A stretch of 64,000 bases of DNA from Cellulomonas sp. Leaf334. GTDB lineage: Bacteria; Actinomycetota; Actinomycetes; Actinomycetales; Cellulomonadaceae. A model generated the notes under the pieces. It ran no database searches. It saw nothing but the letters and a program-made list of their open reading frames with translations, and was not told the DNA's origin. The DNA lies in the NCBI RefSeq assembly GCF_001424195.1, contig NZ_LMOO01000006.1, positions 314,648 to 378,647 of the forward strand. Direction: 5' to 3'. Numbering within the stretch: position 1 is the stretch's first letter; each line of letters begins with the position of its first letter. Below, piece by piece: positions 20,279-29,694 of the stretch. A program made the translations under genes and the position numbers.

Positions 20279-20611
20279 GTGCAGGTGATGGATGCGTTGG
20301 GGGACCCGGTCCGCAGGCGGCTGGTCGAGCTCCTCGCCGACGGTGAACGCAGCGCCGGTCAGCTGGCGACCGCGGTCGGGGCGGAGTTCGGCATCAGCCA
20401 GCCGGCCGCGTCGCGCCACCTGCGGGTGCTGCGGGAGGCCGGCGTCGTGGACTCGGTGCCGCAGGGCGCGGTCCGGCTCTACTCGGTCCGGCCCGAGGCG
20501 TTCGACCAGGTCGAGGCCTGGGCGCGCGGCATCCGCAGGTTCTGGGACGGGCACCTGGACGCACTGGAGACCGAGATCGCCCGCGGGCGGAGGAGCCGAG
20601 ATGACGACTGA
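20279..20611 (+). CDS. ArsR-family transcriptional regulator
   Basis: A winged-helix regulator of about 110 residues: VMDALGDPVRRRLVELL, then the recognition helix region ISQPAASRHLRVLREAGVV and the wing. No metal-binding cysteine pair is visible, so it is more like the SRPBCC-linked ArsR group than a metal sensor. Starts at GTG 20279, GTG 20285 or ATG 20288 are all possible; 20279 fits a -10 about seven bases upstream. It overlaps the next gene by 11 bases and faces the peroxiredoxin gene across a dyad operator. Confidence 0.8.
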   Translation: MQVMDALGDPVRRRLVELLADGERSAGQLATAVGAEFGISQPAASRHLRVLREAGVVDSVPQGAVRLYSVRPEAFDQVEAWARGIRRFWDGHLDALETEIARGRRSRDDD

Positions 20612-21098
20612 TGTGTGGGGTGTGCTGACAGCGACCCCGAACGGTGTGACGGTCCGCTTCGAGCGGCGCTACGCGACGACACCCGAGGACCTGTGGTCGT
20701 CGGTCACCGACCCGGACCGGCTGGCGCGCTGGCTCGGCCCGGTCTACGGCGACCTCGTCGTCGGAGGTCGGTACGAGCTGCGCATGGGCGACGACGTCGC
20801 CGGCTCGTCGCAGAACGCCGTCGGCGACGTCCTCGAGTGCGACGCACCGCGCCGGCTGGTGGTCGGGTGGCAGTTCCCCGGGGAGCCCGAGAGCCGGGTG
20901 ACGGTCGAGGTCCGCGCGGACGGCGACGGGGCGGTTCTCGTGCTCGAGCACCTCGACCTGGAGGAGGCGGCGGCCCGCGGCTACGGCGGCGGCTGGCACG
21001 CTTCCCTGGACCAGCTCGACGACTACGTCGCCGACCGCGCGGTCCGCGCGTGGGACGACCTGTTCACGGCGGCGCTGCCGCGCTACCGGGAGGGGTGA
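20601..21098 (+). CDS. SRPBCC-domain protein (AHSA1-like)
   Basis: A 165-residue START/Bet v1-fold protein. Visible features are [21 protein letters not shown] and LARWLGP, the classic N-terminal helix and strand of the activator-of-Hsp90-like SRPBCC group, which binds hydrophobic ligands. ArsR-SRPBCC pairs are common in actinobacteria; their physiological role is unclear. The ATG at 20601 lies within the end of the ArsR gene, so the two are cotranscribed. Confidence 0.8.
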   Translation: MTTDVWGVLTATPNGVTVRFERRYATTPEDLWSSVTDPDRLARWLGPVYGDLVVGGRYELRMGDDVAGSSQNAVGDVLECDAPRRLVVGWQFPGEPESRVTVEVRADGDGAVLVLEHLDLEEAAARGYGGGWHASLDQLDDYVADRAVRAWDDLFTAALPRYREG

Positions 21099-21102
21099 CC
21101 GG

Positions 21103-21333
21103 TCAGCCGACCGTGGCCTCCTTGTAGCCCGTCGGCAGGTCCACCTCGACGACGTCACCCTTGACCAGCTGGCGGCCGCGGCGCTTCTCGTCCTCACCGT
21201 TCACGGTGACGGCACCGTCCTCGAGCAGCTCGCGGGCGTGCGCACCGGAGTCGGCGAGGTCGGCCAGCTTGAGGAACTGGCCGAGCCGGATCGAGTCGTC
21301 GGAGATGGGCACCTCGGTCGAGGAAGCAGTCAT
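21103..21333 (-). CDS. Small S4-domain RNA-binding protein
   Basis: A 76-residue protein consisting almost only of an S4 domain: [41 protein letters not shown] and a basic, Val-rich end. Related small S4 proteins (YbcJ/YaaA/RqcP-like) bind rRNA or stalled large subunits; which role applies here cannot be judged. The ATG at 21333 is the natural start. It is convergent with the SRPBCC gene four bases away and divergent from hisD. Confidence 0.75.
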   Translation of the reverse strand: MTASSTEVPISDDSIRLGQFLKLADLADSGAHARELLEDGAVTVNGEDEKRRGRQLVKGDVVEVDLPTGYKEATVG

Positions 21334-21431
21334 GGGAGCAGTCTGCCTCGCTGGTGGCTCGTCCGAGGCACTGTGGTGCAGCGCACGGCCCATCCGGTGG
21401 TCGTGGTCAGGCCGCGCGCAGGTGTCCGTCC

Positions 21432-21445
21432 TATGCTCGGGAACG
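21432..21445 (+). promoter_or_regulatory. -10 element of hisD, probable leaderless start
   Basis: TATGCT (21432-21437) ends eight bases before the hisD GTG at 21445. There is no ribosome site, and the resulting N-terminus (ITRIDLRG) matches actinobacterial HisD. Confidence 0.45.
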
Positions 21446-22767
21446 TGATCACCCGCATCGACCTGCGCGGTCGCTCCTTGTCGCGCCGCGAGCTCCTGGC
21501 TGAGCTTCCCCGTGCCGAGGTCGACGTCGAGCACGCCGCCGAGATCGTCGCGCCCCTCCTGGCCGGTGTCCGCGCCCGCGGCGCCGCCGAGCTGCGCGAC
21601 CTGGCCGAGCGGTTCGACGGCGTCCGCCCGGAACACCTGCGCGTCCCGGCGGACGTGATCGCCGCCGCGGTCGGGGTGCTCGACCCGGACGTCCGGGCGG
21701 CGCTCGAGGAGACCATCCGGCGCGTCCGGCAGGTGCACGGCGCCCAGCGACCGGCCGACTTCACCGTCGAGCTCGGTCCGGGCGCGCAGGTCCGCCAGCG
21801 GTGGGTACCGGTCCGTCGCGTCGGGTTGTACGTCCCGGGCGGGCTCGCGGTGTACCCGTCGTCGGTGGTCATGAACGTGGTCGCCGCGCAGGCAGCAGGC
21901 GTCGGCTCGCTCGGCGTGGCGTCGCCCCCGCAGAAGGACCAGGACGGCCTGCCCGACCCGGTGGTTCTCGCCACCTGCGCGCTCCTGGACATCGACGAGG
22001 TGTACGCCGTCGGCGGCGCCCAGGCGATCGCGATGTTCGCCTACGGTGCCGCAGGCGCCGAGGACGTGGACGGCGAGACGCTCTGCGAGCCCGTCGACGT
22101 CGTCACCGGCCCCGGCAACGTGTACGTCGCCGCCGCCAAGCGGCTCGTGCGCGGGATCGTCGGCATCGACGCCGAGGCCGGACCGACCGAGATCGCGATC
22201 CTGGCCGACGGCACCGCCGACGCGTCCCACGTCGCCGCCGACCTGGTCTCCCAGGCCGAGCACGACCCGCTGGCGGCCGCCGTCCTCGTGACGCCGTCGG
22301 TCGAGCTGGCGGGGGCGGTGGAGGCCAAGCTCATCGACCGGGTCGACGCCACCATGCACCGCGCGCGGGTCACGACGGCACTGCGGGGCGGGCAGTCCGC
22401 GATCGTCCTCGTCGACGACCTGGAGCAGGGCCTCGACGTGGTCAACGCGTACGGCGCCGAGCACCTGGAGATCCAGACGGTCGGCGCCGCCGAGCTCGCG
22501 GAGCGCGTCACGAGCGCCGGGGCGATCTTCGTCGGCGCGTACTCGCCGGTCTCGCTCGGCGACTACATGGCCGGCTCCAACCACGTGCTCCCGACCGGGG
22601 GCTGCGCGCACTTCGCCAGCGGCCTCGGGGTGCACTCGTTCCTGCGCGCCGTGCAGGTCATCGAGTACGACGCCGACGCGCTCGCGGAGGTCGCGGACAA
22701 GATCGTCGCGCTCGCGGACGCCGAAGGACTCCCCGCGCACGGCGAGGCGGTGCGGGCCAGATTCTGA
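21445..22767 (+). CDS. hisD: HisD, histidinol dehydrogenase
   Basis: Zn- and NAD-dependent enzyme for the last two steps of histidine synthesis, L-histidinol to L-histidine. The 440-residue product shows [21 protein letters not shown], the signature region around [20 protein letters not shown] and SNHVLPTGG, all typical of the family. The frame is open 200 bases upstream, but GTG 21445 gives the conserved N-terminus and fits the -10 position. It is followed after 76 bases by oleA rather than hisC. Confidence 0.95.
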   Translation: MITRIDLRGRSLSRRELLAELPRAEVDVEHAAEIVAPLLAGVRARGAAELRDLAERFDGVRPEHLRVPADVIAAAVGVLDPDVRAALEETIRRVRQVHGAQRPADFTVELGPGAQVRQRWVPVRRVGLYVPGGLAVYPSSVVMNVVAAQAAGVGSLGVASPPQKDQDGLPDPVVLATCALLDIDEVYAVGGAQAIAMFAYGAAGAEDVDGETLCEPVDVVTGPGNVYVAAAKRLVRGIVGIDAEAGPTEIAILADGTADASHVAADLVSQAEHDPLAAAVLVTPSVELAGAVEAKLIDRVDATMHRARVTTALRGGQSAIVLVDDLEQGLDVVNAYGAEHLEIQTVGAAELAERVTSAGAIFVGAYSPVSLGDYMAGSNHVLPTGGCAHFASGLGVHSFLRAVQVIEYDADALAEVADKIVALADAEGLPAHGEAVRARF

Positions 22768-22843
22768 GTCATCACGTGCGCACACCCAGCGACCGCGCCG
22801 ACGTGCGCGCCCACGACCCACGCCCCCGTCGAGAGGACAGCCT

Positions 22844-23866
22844 GTGACAGGCAACGCGACGTTCCGCCACCGTGACGTCGCGCTCCTGGCCGTCGTCGGC
22901 ATCGAGGCGCCGGTCGTCGTCCCGTCGACCGTGTTCGACGAGCGCCTCGCCCCCACCCTGAAGCGCCTGCGCCTCCCGGGCGGCCTGCTGTCCCGCGTCG
23001 CGGGCGTGCACGAGCGGCGCTGGTGGGACGACAAGATGACGTTCGACGACGCCGCGACCGCCGCCGGCGCGAAGGCGCTGGCCGAGGCCGGGATCGACGC
23101 GGGCGACGTCGGCCTGCTCATCAACACGTCCGTGACCAGGACGTTCCTCGAGCCGTCGGTCGCCTCCCGCATCCACTCGGGCCTGTCCCTGCCGTCGAGC
23201 GCGCTCGGGTTCGACCTGACGAACGCGTGCCTCGGCTTCGTCAACGGCATGACGCTCGCCGCGCAGCTGATCGACTCGGGGCAGATCCGGTACGCGGTGA
23301 TCGTCAACGGCGAGGACCCGCGTCCGACGCAGGAGGCCACGCTGGACCGGCTGACCGCGCCGGGGACCACCCGGGAGCAGTTCCTCGAGGAGTTCGCGAC
23401 CCTCACGCTCGGGGCAGGTGCGGCCGCTGCCGTCCTCGGTCCCGCGCACCTGCATCCCGGCGCGCACCGGCTGGTCGGCGGGGTCGCCCGGTCGGCGACG
23501 CAGCACCACGAGCTGTGCGTCGGTGGTGTCGAGGGGATGAAGACCGATCCCGCGGGGCTCCTCGCCGGCGGGCTCGAGCTGGTCGTGGACGCGTGGCACG
23601 AGGCGCAGCCGGAGTGGGACTGGGCGGGCGTCGACCGCATCGTCACGCACCAGGTCTCGTCCGTGCACACCCGATCGATCGTCGAGGCACTGGACCTGGA
23701 CGTCGACAAGGTGCCGACGACCTTCCCGCGCTGGGGCAACGTCGGGCCGGCCGCGCTGCCGATGACCCTCGCGGACCAGGCCGACTCGCTGCGCACCGGC
23801 GACCGGGTGCTGTGCATGGGCGTCGGCTCGGGCCTGCACACCGCGATGGCCGAGATCGTCTGGTGA
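22844..23866 (+). CDS. oleA: OleA, acyl-CoA head-to-head condensing enzyme
   Basis: Thiolase-superfamily enzyme that joins two fatty acyl-CoAs into a 2-alkyl-3-ketoacid, the first step of long-chain olefin synthesis. The 340-residue product has the catalytic Cys129 in NACLG, His269 in THQVS and Asn299 in GNVGPA, plus Glu103 in TFLEPSVA, a glutamate characteristic of OleA that FabH lacks. The GTG start has GAGAGGA at 22831-22837. The following oleBC and oleD genes make the OleA call much safer than FabH. Confidence 0.9.
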   Translation: MTGNATFRHRDVALLAVVGIEAPVVVPSTVFDERLAPTLKRLRLPGGLLSRVAGVHERRWWDDKMTFDDAATAAGAKALAEAGIDAGDVGLLINTSVTRTFLEPSVASRIHSGLSLPSSALGFDLTNACLGFVNGMTLAAQLIDSGQIRYAVIVNGEDPRPTQEATLDRLTAPGTTREQFLEEFATLTLGAGAAAAVLGPAHLHPGAHRLVGGVARSATQHHELCVGGVEGMKTDPAGLLAGGLELVVDAWHEAQPEWDWAGVDRIVTHQVSSVHTRSIVEALDLDVDKVPTTFPRWGNVGPAALPMTLADQADSLRTGDRVLCMGVGSGLHTAMAEIVW

Positions 23867-26415
23867 CCGCGGCGTCGCGACCGCCCGCGGACGTCCTCGC
23901 GGCCGGGGGGATCGACCCGCGCTGGTCGCGGACGGTCGAGGTGGGGTCGCGGTCGTGGCACCTGCTCGACAACGGCTCCACGCTGGGCGCCGAGCCCGTC
24001 GGCACGCTGCTGTGCGTGCACGGCAACCCGACGTGGTCGTTCCTGTGGCGCCGCCTGGTGGCAGCAGGCGCACGGTCGGAGCAGCCGTGGCGCGTGATCG
24101 CCGTCGACCAGCTGGAGATGGGCTACTCCGAGCGGACCGGCGAGCAGCACCGCCTGGCCTACCGGGTCGCCGACCTCGGCGCGCTGACCGACCACCTCGG
24201 GCTCGTCGGTCCGGTCGTCACCGTCGGGCACGACTGGGGCGGGCTCGTCAGCCTCGGCTGGGCGCTCGACCACCCGGACCTGCTGGCGGGCGTCGTGCTG
24301 ACGAACACCGCCGTGCACCACGAGGTGGACGACGCCATGCCCGCCGCGCTGCGCGTCGCGACGGCCCGCGGCGTCCTGCCGGTGAGCACGGTCACCACTC
24401 CCGCGTTCCTCGAGACCACGCTCGCGCTCGCGCACCCCCGCCTCGAGCCCGCCGTGGCGGACGGCTTCCGTGCGCCGTACCGGACCGCCGACCGGCGCGC
24501 CGGGATCGGCGGGTTCGTCGCGGACATCCCCGCGGCCGCCGACCACCCGAGCCGTCCCGAGCTCGACCGGATCGCCGCAGGGGTCCGAGGCCTCGACGTG
24601 CCGGCTCTGCTGCTCTGGGGTCCGCGCGACCCGGTCTTCTCCGCGCGCTACCTGCGCGATCTGCGCGACCGGCTGCCGCACGCGGACGTGCACCGGTTCG
24701 AGGGTGCCGGCCACCTGGTGGTCGAGGACGAGGACGTCGCCGGGGCGGTCCTGCGCTGGCTCGACGCCCGCGAGGTCCCGGCGACACCCGCGGTGCCCGA
24801 CGAGCCGTACCGGGCCCTCGGCGCCACCCTCGTCGAGCGGGCCGACGACGACGGCACCGCCCTGATCGAGCTGGCCGGCCCGCGCTCCCGCCGGGTGAGC
24901 TGGGCTGCGCTCGCCGCCCGGACGGACCAGCTGGCCCGTGGCCTGGCCGCGAGCGGTGTGCGACCGGGGGACCGGGTCGCCCTCCTCGTGCCCCCCGGGG
25001 CGGACCTCACGGCCGTGCTCTACGCGTGCCTGCGGCTCGGGGCGGTCGTCGTCGTCGCCGACGCCGGGCTCGGAGTCCAGGGGCTCACCCGGGCGGTGCG
25101 CGCGGCGGACCCCACCGTGGTCGTCGGGATCGAGAAGGCGCTCGTGGCCGCGCGGTGGCTGCGCTGGGCGCCGACCCTCGTCAGCGCCGGACCACTACGC
25201 GCGGGCGTGGCGCGGAGCCTGCGCGTCGACGCGTCCCTGGACGACCTCGCCGCCCTCGGCCGCGCCTCCACCGACGACCTCCCGTGGCCCGACGCCGACG
25301 CCGACGCGGCGGTCCTGTTCACCTCCGGGTCGACCGGCCCGGCGAAGGGTGTCGTGTACACGCACCGCCGGCTCGCCGCGATGCGCGACGTCGTGGCGCG
25401 CACCTACGGGATCGGCCCCGACAGCCCCCTCGTCGCGGCCTTCGCGCCGTTCGTCCTGCTCGGCCCCGCGCTGGGTGCGACGAGTGCGAGCCCCGACATG
25501 GACGTCACGTCACCGGGCACCCTCACGGCCGGTGCGCTGGCCGAGGCCGTCCGGGCGATCGACGCGGCGGTCGTCTTCGCGTCGCCCGCCGCGCTGCGCT
25601 CGGTCGTCCGCACGGCCGACGGGTCGGAGCTCGCGGCGCTCGCCGGTGTCCGGCTGTTCCTCTCGGCGGGCGCCCCCGTCGGCATCGACCTGCTGGAGGC
25701 CGCGGCGGCGTTGATGCCCGCCGCGCAGGCCCACACGCCGTACGGCATGACGGAGGCGCTCGTCGTCGCCGACGTGTCGCTGGACGAGCTCCGCGACGCC
25801 GGCCCCGGGGACGGCGTCTGCGTCGGGAAGCCTGTCGCGGGAGTCCGCGTCTCGCTCAGCACGCTCGACGCCGACGGCGAACCGACGGGGGCGCCCGACC
25901 AGGAGCCCGGCGTCACCGGCGAGGTGCTCGTCGCGGCCGCGCACGTCAAGGACCGGTACGACACCCTCTGGCTCACCCAGCACGCCTCGGCGCGAGACCC
26001 CGGCTGGCACCGGACCGGCGACGTCGGGCACCTCGACGCCGACGGCAGGCTCTGGATCGAGGGCAGGCTCGCACACGTCCTGGTGACCGCGGACGGTGTG
26101 CGGACACCCGTCGGGCTGGAGCAGCAGGTGCAGACGGTCGACTCTGTGGTCTCCGCCGCGGTGGTCGGGGTGGGGCCGCGCGGCGCGCAGCAGGTCGTCG
26201 TGGTCGTGCAGCCGGAGGTGTACGCGCACGGTCCGGTCGTCGCCGAGCGCGGCCTGGCCGCGTCGGTCCGCGCAGCGCTGGCGGGCACCACCGTCGCCGC
26301 GGTGCTGGTCGTGGAGCAGCTCCCGACGGACGTCCGGCACAGCTCGAAGGTCGACCGGTCCCGCGTCGCCGCGTGGGCCGAGCGCGTGCTGGCGGGGGAG
26401 AAGGCCCGACTGTGA
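23863..26415 (+). CDS. OleBC fusion: beta-lactone decarboxylase plus beta-lactone synthetase
   Basis: An 850-residue fusion. Residues about 1-300 are OleB, an alpha/beta hydrolase of the haloalkane dehalogenase group with HGNPTWSFLW, nucleophile Asp124 in GHDWGG and His284 in GAGHLV; it converts a beta-lactone to the cis-olefin and CO2. Residues about 320-850 are OleC, an adenylate-forming enzyme with TSGSTGPAKG from residue 487, YGMTE from 627 and a late Lys829; it closes the beta-hydroxy acid into the lactone. OleB-OleC fusions are known in actinobacteria. GTGA overlaps at both ends show coupling to oleA and oleD. Confidence 0.88.
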   Translation: MTAASRPPADVLAAGGIDPRWSRTVEVGSRSWHLLDNGSTLGAEPVGTLLCVHGNPTWSFLWRRLVAAGARSEQPWRVIAVDQLEMGYSERTGEQHRLAYRVADLGALTDHLGLVGPVVTVGHDWGGLVSLGWALDHPDLLAGVVLTNTAVHHEVDDAMPAALRVATARGVLPVSTVTTPAFLETTLALAHPRLEPAVADGFRAPYRTADRRAGIGGFVADIPAAADHPSRPELDRIAAGVRGLDVPALLLWGPRDPVFSARYLRDLRDRLPHADVHRFEGAGHLVVEDEDVAGAVLRWLDAREVPATPAVPDEPYRALGATLVERADDDGTALIELAGPRSRRVSWAALAARTDQLARGLAASGVRPGDRVALLVPPGADLTAVLYACLRLGAVVVVADAGLGVQGLTRAVRAADPTVVVGIEKALVAARWLRWAPTLVSAGPLRAGVARSLRVDASLDDLAALGRASTDDLPWPDADADAAVLFTSGSTGPAKGVVYTHRRLAAMRDVVARTYGIGPDSPLVAAFAPFVLLGPALGATSASPDMDVTSPGTLTAGALAEAVRAIDAAVVFASPAALRSVVRTADGSELAALAGVRLFLSAGAPVGIDLLEAAAALMPAAQAHTPYGMTEALVVADVSLDELRDAGPGDGVCVGKPVAGVRVSLSTLDADGEPTGAPDQEPGVTGEVLVAAAHVKDRYDTLWLTQHASARDPGWHRTGDVGHLDADGRLWIEGRLAHVLVTADGVRTPVGLEQQVQTVDSVVSAAVVGVGPRGAQQVVVVVQPEVYAHGPVVAERGLAASVRAALAGTTVAAVLVVEQLPTDVRHSSKVDRSRVAAWAERVLAGEKARL

Positions 26416-27407
26416 CCCGCGTGCTGGTCACCGGGGCGAGCGGCATGCTCGGGCGGGCGGTCGCCGCACGGCTCGTCGCCGAAGGTCACGACGTCCGCAC
26501 GCTGCAGCGCAGCCCGTCCCAGGTCGCCGGGGCGCAGGACGTGACCGGGTCGGTCACCGACCCCGACGTCGTCCGTGCAGCGGTCAGCGACCGCGAGGCC
26601 GTCGTCCACCTCGCGGCCAAGGTGACGATCGTCGGACCGCTCGAGGAGTTCGAGACCGTCAACGTCGGCGGGACCCGCCTCCTGCTCGACGCCGCGCGGA
26701 CCGAGGGCGTCGGACGGTTCGTGCACGTCTCGACGCCGTCCGTCGCGCACCAGGGTCGCTCGTTGGCCGGTGCGGCGGCCGGCCCCGCCGACCCGGAGCA
26801 CGCGCGGGGCCACTACGCCCGCACCAAGGCCACCGCCGAGCTCCTGGCGCTCGCGGCGCACGGCCCCGACGGGCTGCGCGTGATCGTCGTCCGACCGCAC
26901 GTCGTCTGGGGTCCCGGCGACACCCAGCTGGTCGGCCGGATCGTGGACCGTGCGCGGGCGGGGCGGTTGCCGGTGCTCGGCGACGGCGCCGCGCTCATCG
27001 ACACCACGTACGTCGACAACGCCGTGGACGCCCTGGTCGCGGCCCTGCACGCCGACCCGGCCGCCTATGGCGAGGCGTACGTCGTCACCAACGGGGAGCC
27101 GCGCCCGGTCGTGGAGCTCCTCGCGGGCATCTGTGCGGCCAGCGGGGTGCCGGTGCCGCACCGGCACGTCCCTGCCGCCCTCGCCCGCGGTGCGGGAGGG
27201 CTGTTCGACGCCGCGTGGCGCGCGCTCCCGCTGGCGGGCGAGCCCCCGCTGACCCGGTTCGTCGCCGAACAGCTCTCGACCGCGCACTGGTTCGACCAGC
27301 GGCGCACGCGTGAGGCCCTCGGCTGGTCGCCGCAGATCGGGCTGGACGACGGTCTCGCCCGCCTGGCGGAGTGGACAGCGCGGCAGGCGTCCGCGACGGC
27401 TCCCTAG
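26412..27407 (+). CDS. oleD: OleD, 2-alkyl-3-ketoacid reductase (SDR family)
   Basis: NAD(P)H-dependent extended short-chain dehydrogenase that reduces the OleA product to a 2-alkyl-3-hydroxyacid. The 331-residue product has the nucleotide-binding motif TGASGMLG near the N-terminus and the catalytic YxxxK as Tyr135-Lys139 (YARTK). A SDR/epimerase of sugar metabolism would look similar; the oleA-oleBC context decides. The GTG overlaps the oleBC stop. The TAG stop doubles as the start of the hisC -10 element. Confidence 0.88.
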   Translation: MTRVLVTGASGMLGRAVAARLVAEGHDVRTLQRSPSQVAGAQDVTGSVTDPDVVRAAVSDREAVVHLAAKVTIVGPLEEFETVNVGGTRLLLDAARTEGVGRFVHVSTPSVAHQGRSLAGAAAGPADPEHARGHYARTKATAELLALAAHGPDGLRVIVVRPHVVWGPGDTQLVGRIVDRARAGRLPVLGDGAALIDTTYVDNAVDALVAALHADPAAYGEAYVVTNGEPRPVVELLAGICAASGVPVPHRHVPAALARGAGGLFDAAWRALPLAGEPPLTRFVAEQLSTAHWFDQRRTREALGWSPQIGLDDGLARLAEWTARQASATAP

Positions 27408-27417
27408 ACTCGTCCGG
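27405..27417 (+). promoter_or_regulatory. -10 element of hisC, overlapping the oleD stop
   Basis: TAGACT (27405-27410) begins with the stop codon of oleD and ends seven bases before the hisC GTG. A leaderless hisC transcript is likely, giving the hisCB part a promoter of its own despite the upstream ole genes. Confidence 0.5.
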
Positions 27418-28532
27418 TGACCTCTGACCTCGCTCGCGGCGTGCTGCCGCTGCGCCCGGACCTCGTCGGCCTCGAGCCCTACGGCGCCCCCCAGCTCGAC
27501 GTGCCGCACCTGCTCAACGTCAACGAGAACCCGTACGCACCGGCGGCCGACGTCGTCGCCGACATCGCGGAGGCCGTCGCGCAGGCCGCGGCCGGCCTCA
27601 ACCGGTACCCCGACCGCGACTTCGAGGACCTGCGCGCCGACCTCGCCGGCTACCTGCGGGTGGAGTCCGGCGCCGACCTGACGTCGGACCAGCTCTGGGC
27701 CGCCAACGGCTCGAACGAGATCATGCTGCACGTCCTGCAGGCGTTCGGCGGTCCGGGTCGCACCGTGCTGTCCTTCGCTCCGACGTACTCGATGTACCCC
27801 GAGTACGCCCGCGACACGTTCACCGGGTGGGTCGCCGGTCGGCGCGAGGCGGACTTCAGCCTCGACCCCGACGTCGCACGCGCAGCGATCGCCGAGCACG
27901 CGCCGTCGGTCGTGCTCCTGGCCAGTCCGAACAACCCGACGGGGACGGCGCTGCCGGCCGCGACGGTGCTGGCGGTGCTCGACGCCGCGGCGCGGGTCCC
28001 GGGCGGGTGCGTCGTCGTCGTCGACGAGGCCTACGGCGAGTTCCGCCGCGCAGGCACGCCGTCGGCGCTCGAGCTGCTGCCCGGCCACCCGCACCTTGCG
28101 GTCAGCCGGACGATGTCCAAGGCGTTCGGCCTGGCCGGTGCGCGCGTCGGCTACCTGGCGGCGTCGCCGACGCTGGTCGACGCCCTGCGCGTGGTGCGGC
28201 TGCCGTACCACCTGTCGGCCGTGACGCAGGCGGTCGCCCGGGCGGCGCTCCGGCACGCACCCGCGCTGATGGCGCAGGTCGGGTCGCTGCGCGACGAGCG
28301 GGACGCCCTCGTGGTCTGGCTCCGGGAGCGCGGCCTGACCGTCGCGGACTCCGACGCGAACTTCGTGCTGTTCGGCCTGTTCGACGACCGCCGCTCGATC
28401 TGGCAGGGTCTGCTCGACCGTGGGGTCCTGATCCGCGAGGTGGGGCCGGACGGGTGGCTGCGGGTGTCGGTCGGCACACCGCAGGACATGACGGCGTTCC
28501 AGGACGCCCTGGTGGAGGTGGCAGGACTGTGA
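27417..28532 (+). CDS. hisC: HisC, histidinol-phosphate aminotransferase
   Basis: PLP-dependent fold-type I aminotransferase converting imidazole acetol phosphate to histidinol phosphate. The 371-residue product has the N-terminal [10 protein letters not shown], the central [11 protein letters not shown], and [14 protein letters not shown] with the PLP lysine at residue 235, then RLPYHLS. The GTG start is preceded by a -10 rather than a ribosome site. The stop overlaps the hisB start by four bases. Confidence 0.95.
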   Translation: MTSDLARGVLPLRPDLVGLEPYGAPQLDVPHLLNVNENPYAPAADVVADIAEAVAQAAAGLNRYPDRDFEDLRADLAGYLRVESGADLTSDQLWAANGSNEIMLHVLQAFGGPGRTVLSFAPTYSMYPEYARDTFTGWVAGRREADFSLDPDVARAAIAEHAPSVVLLASPNNPTGTALPAATVLAVLDAAARVPGGCVVVVDEAYGEFRRAGTPSALELLPGHPHLAVSRTMSKAFGLAGARVGYLAASPTLVDALRVVRLPYHLSAVTQAVARAALRHAPALMAQVGSLRDERDALVVWLRERGLTVADSDANFVLFGLFDDRRSIWQGLLDRGVLIREVGPDGWLRVSVGTPQDMTAFQDALVEVAGL

Positions 28533-29143
28533 GCCCGAAGAACGCGGGGCGTACCGCGCGCATCGAGCGTGCGACGAGCGAGTCGAGCGTGCTGGTCGAG
28601 CTCGACCTCGACGGCACCGGCCGCACGGACATCTCCACGACCGTGCCGTTCTACGACCACATGCTCACCGCCCTGGGCAAGCACTCGCTGATCGACCTCA
28701 CGGTCAAGGCCACGGGCGACACGCACATCGACGCGCACCACACGGTCGAGGACGTCGCGATCACGATCGGGGAGGCGCTGCGGCAGGCGCTCGGCGACAA
28801 GCGCGGCATCTCCCGGTTCGGGGACGCCACGGTGCCGCTCGACGAGGCGCTCGCCCAGGCGGTCGTCGACGTGTCCGGCCGTCCGTACCTCGTGCACACG
28901 GGGGAACCTCCCGGTCAGGAGTACCACCTCATCGGCGGGCACTTCACGGGTTCGCTCACGCGGCACGTGCTGGAGTCCATCGCGCACCACGCCGCCTTCA
29001 GCATCCACGTGCGCGTGCTCGCGGGCCGGGACCCCCACCACATCGTCGAGGCGCAGTTCAAGGCGCTCGCCCGGGCGCTGCGGTTCGCCGTCGCGCTCGA
29101 CCCGCGCGTCGAGGGCATCCCGTCGACGAAGGGCGCCCTGTGA
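28529..29143 (+). CDS. hisB: HisB, imidazoleglycerol-phosphate dehydratase
   Basis: Mn-dependent dehydratase producing imidazole acetol phosphate. The 204-residue product has the family motifs [21 protein letters not shown] and HHAAFSIHV, whose histidines bind the metals. Only the dehydratase domain is present, with no fused histidinol phosphatase as in enterobacteria. The frame is open upstream through hisC; the GTG at 28529 overlaps the hisC stop and gives the normal length. Confidence 0.95.
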   Translation: MSPKNAGRTARIERATSESSVLVELDLDGTGRTDISTTVPFYDHMLTALGKHSLIDLTVKATGDTHIDAHHTVEDVAITIGEALRQALGDKRGISRFGDATVPLDEALAQAVVDVSGRPYLVHTGEPPGQEYHLIGGHFTGSLTRHVLESIAHHAAFSIHVRVLAGRDPHHIVEAQFKALARALRFAVALDPRVEGIPSTKGAL

Positions 29144-29634
29144 TGGCGGGCGACGACCTGCCCGACGACTTCGAGGTCCCCGACGACCTCTCCTCGTTGC
29201 TGGACGGCCCGGCGGAGGACCCGTCGGTGGTCCTCGTGATCACGCAGGTGGCCGCCCCGGCACCGCTCGCCGCGGCGTGCGCGATCGCGAAGGTCGACGT
29301 CGACGTCGTGCCGACCCCGATCGGTGCCATCGCGGCGCTGCGCGACCCGCGGGCGGCGGCCGACGGGGCAGCGGCGATCTCGAAGCTGCTGCGCACCGTC
29401 CCGGTGATCCTGCTGGAGCGGCGCGAGGGGCAGATCACCGCGTCGCGCTGGGCCGGCGGGGAGCGCGACGGCGACCTGCCGGCGGGGCTCGTCCTGTCCG
29501 ACGCGCCGCCGGTCCTGGAGGACCTGCTCCTGGGTTCCGTGCAGGCGGGTGACGTCGAGGGCGTCGTCACGAGCGTCGGCATGTCCCGCTGGCAGGCCAT
29601 GCGCACGATCGCGAGCTCCGCCAAGCGCAAGTAG
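29143..29634 (+). CDS. Conserved-context protein of unknown function in the his operon
   Basis: A 163-residue protein that I do not recognise. It has an acidic N-terminus (about 25 residues with many Asp and Glu), two hydrophobic-alanine-rich segments (VVLVITQVAAPAPLAAACAI; VPVILLERR) alternating with helical stretches, and a basic C-terminus ending KRK. No signal peptide or clear catalytic motif is visible. It starts in a TGATG overlap with hisB (a GTG three bases earlier is also possible), so it is translationally coupled to histidine enzymes. It sits directly before the altered HisH. Confidence 0.65.
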   Translation: MAGDDLPDDFEVPDDLSSLLDGPAEDPSVVLVITQVAAPAPLAAACAIAKVDVDVVPTPIGAIAALRDPRAAADGAAAISKLLRTVPVILLERREGQITASRWAGGERDGDLPAGLVLSDAPPVLEDLLLGSVQAGDVEGVVTSVGMSRWQAMRTIASSAKRK

Positions 29635-29681
29635 GTCGTCTCGCGGACCGGCGTCCGTGCATGCCGCGCCGGAGCCGCGGG

Positions 29682-29694
29682 TACCGTGTCCCGG
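29682..29694 (+). promoter_or_regulatory. -10 element before hisH, probable leaderless start
   Basis: TACCGT (29682-29687) ends seven bases before GTG 29694. No ribosome site is present. It would start a hisH-hisA-sseB transcript. Confidence 0.45.

Noticed and set aside
22844..23866. FabH-type ketoacyl-ACP synthase III
   Set aside because: The OleA-specific glutamate, the Cys/His/Asn arrangement and the coupled oleBC and oleD genes favour OleA.
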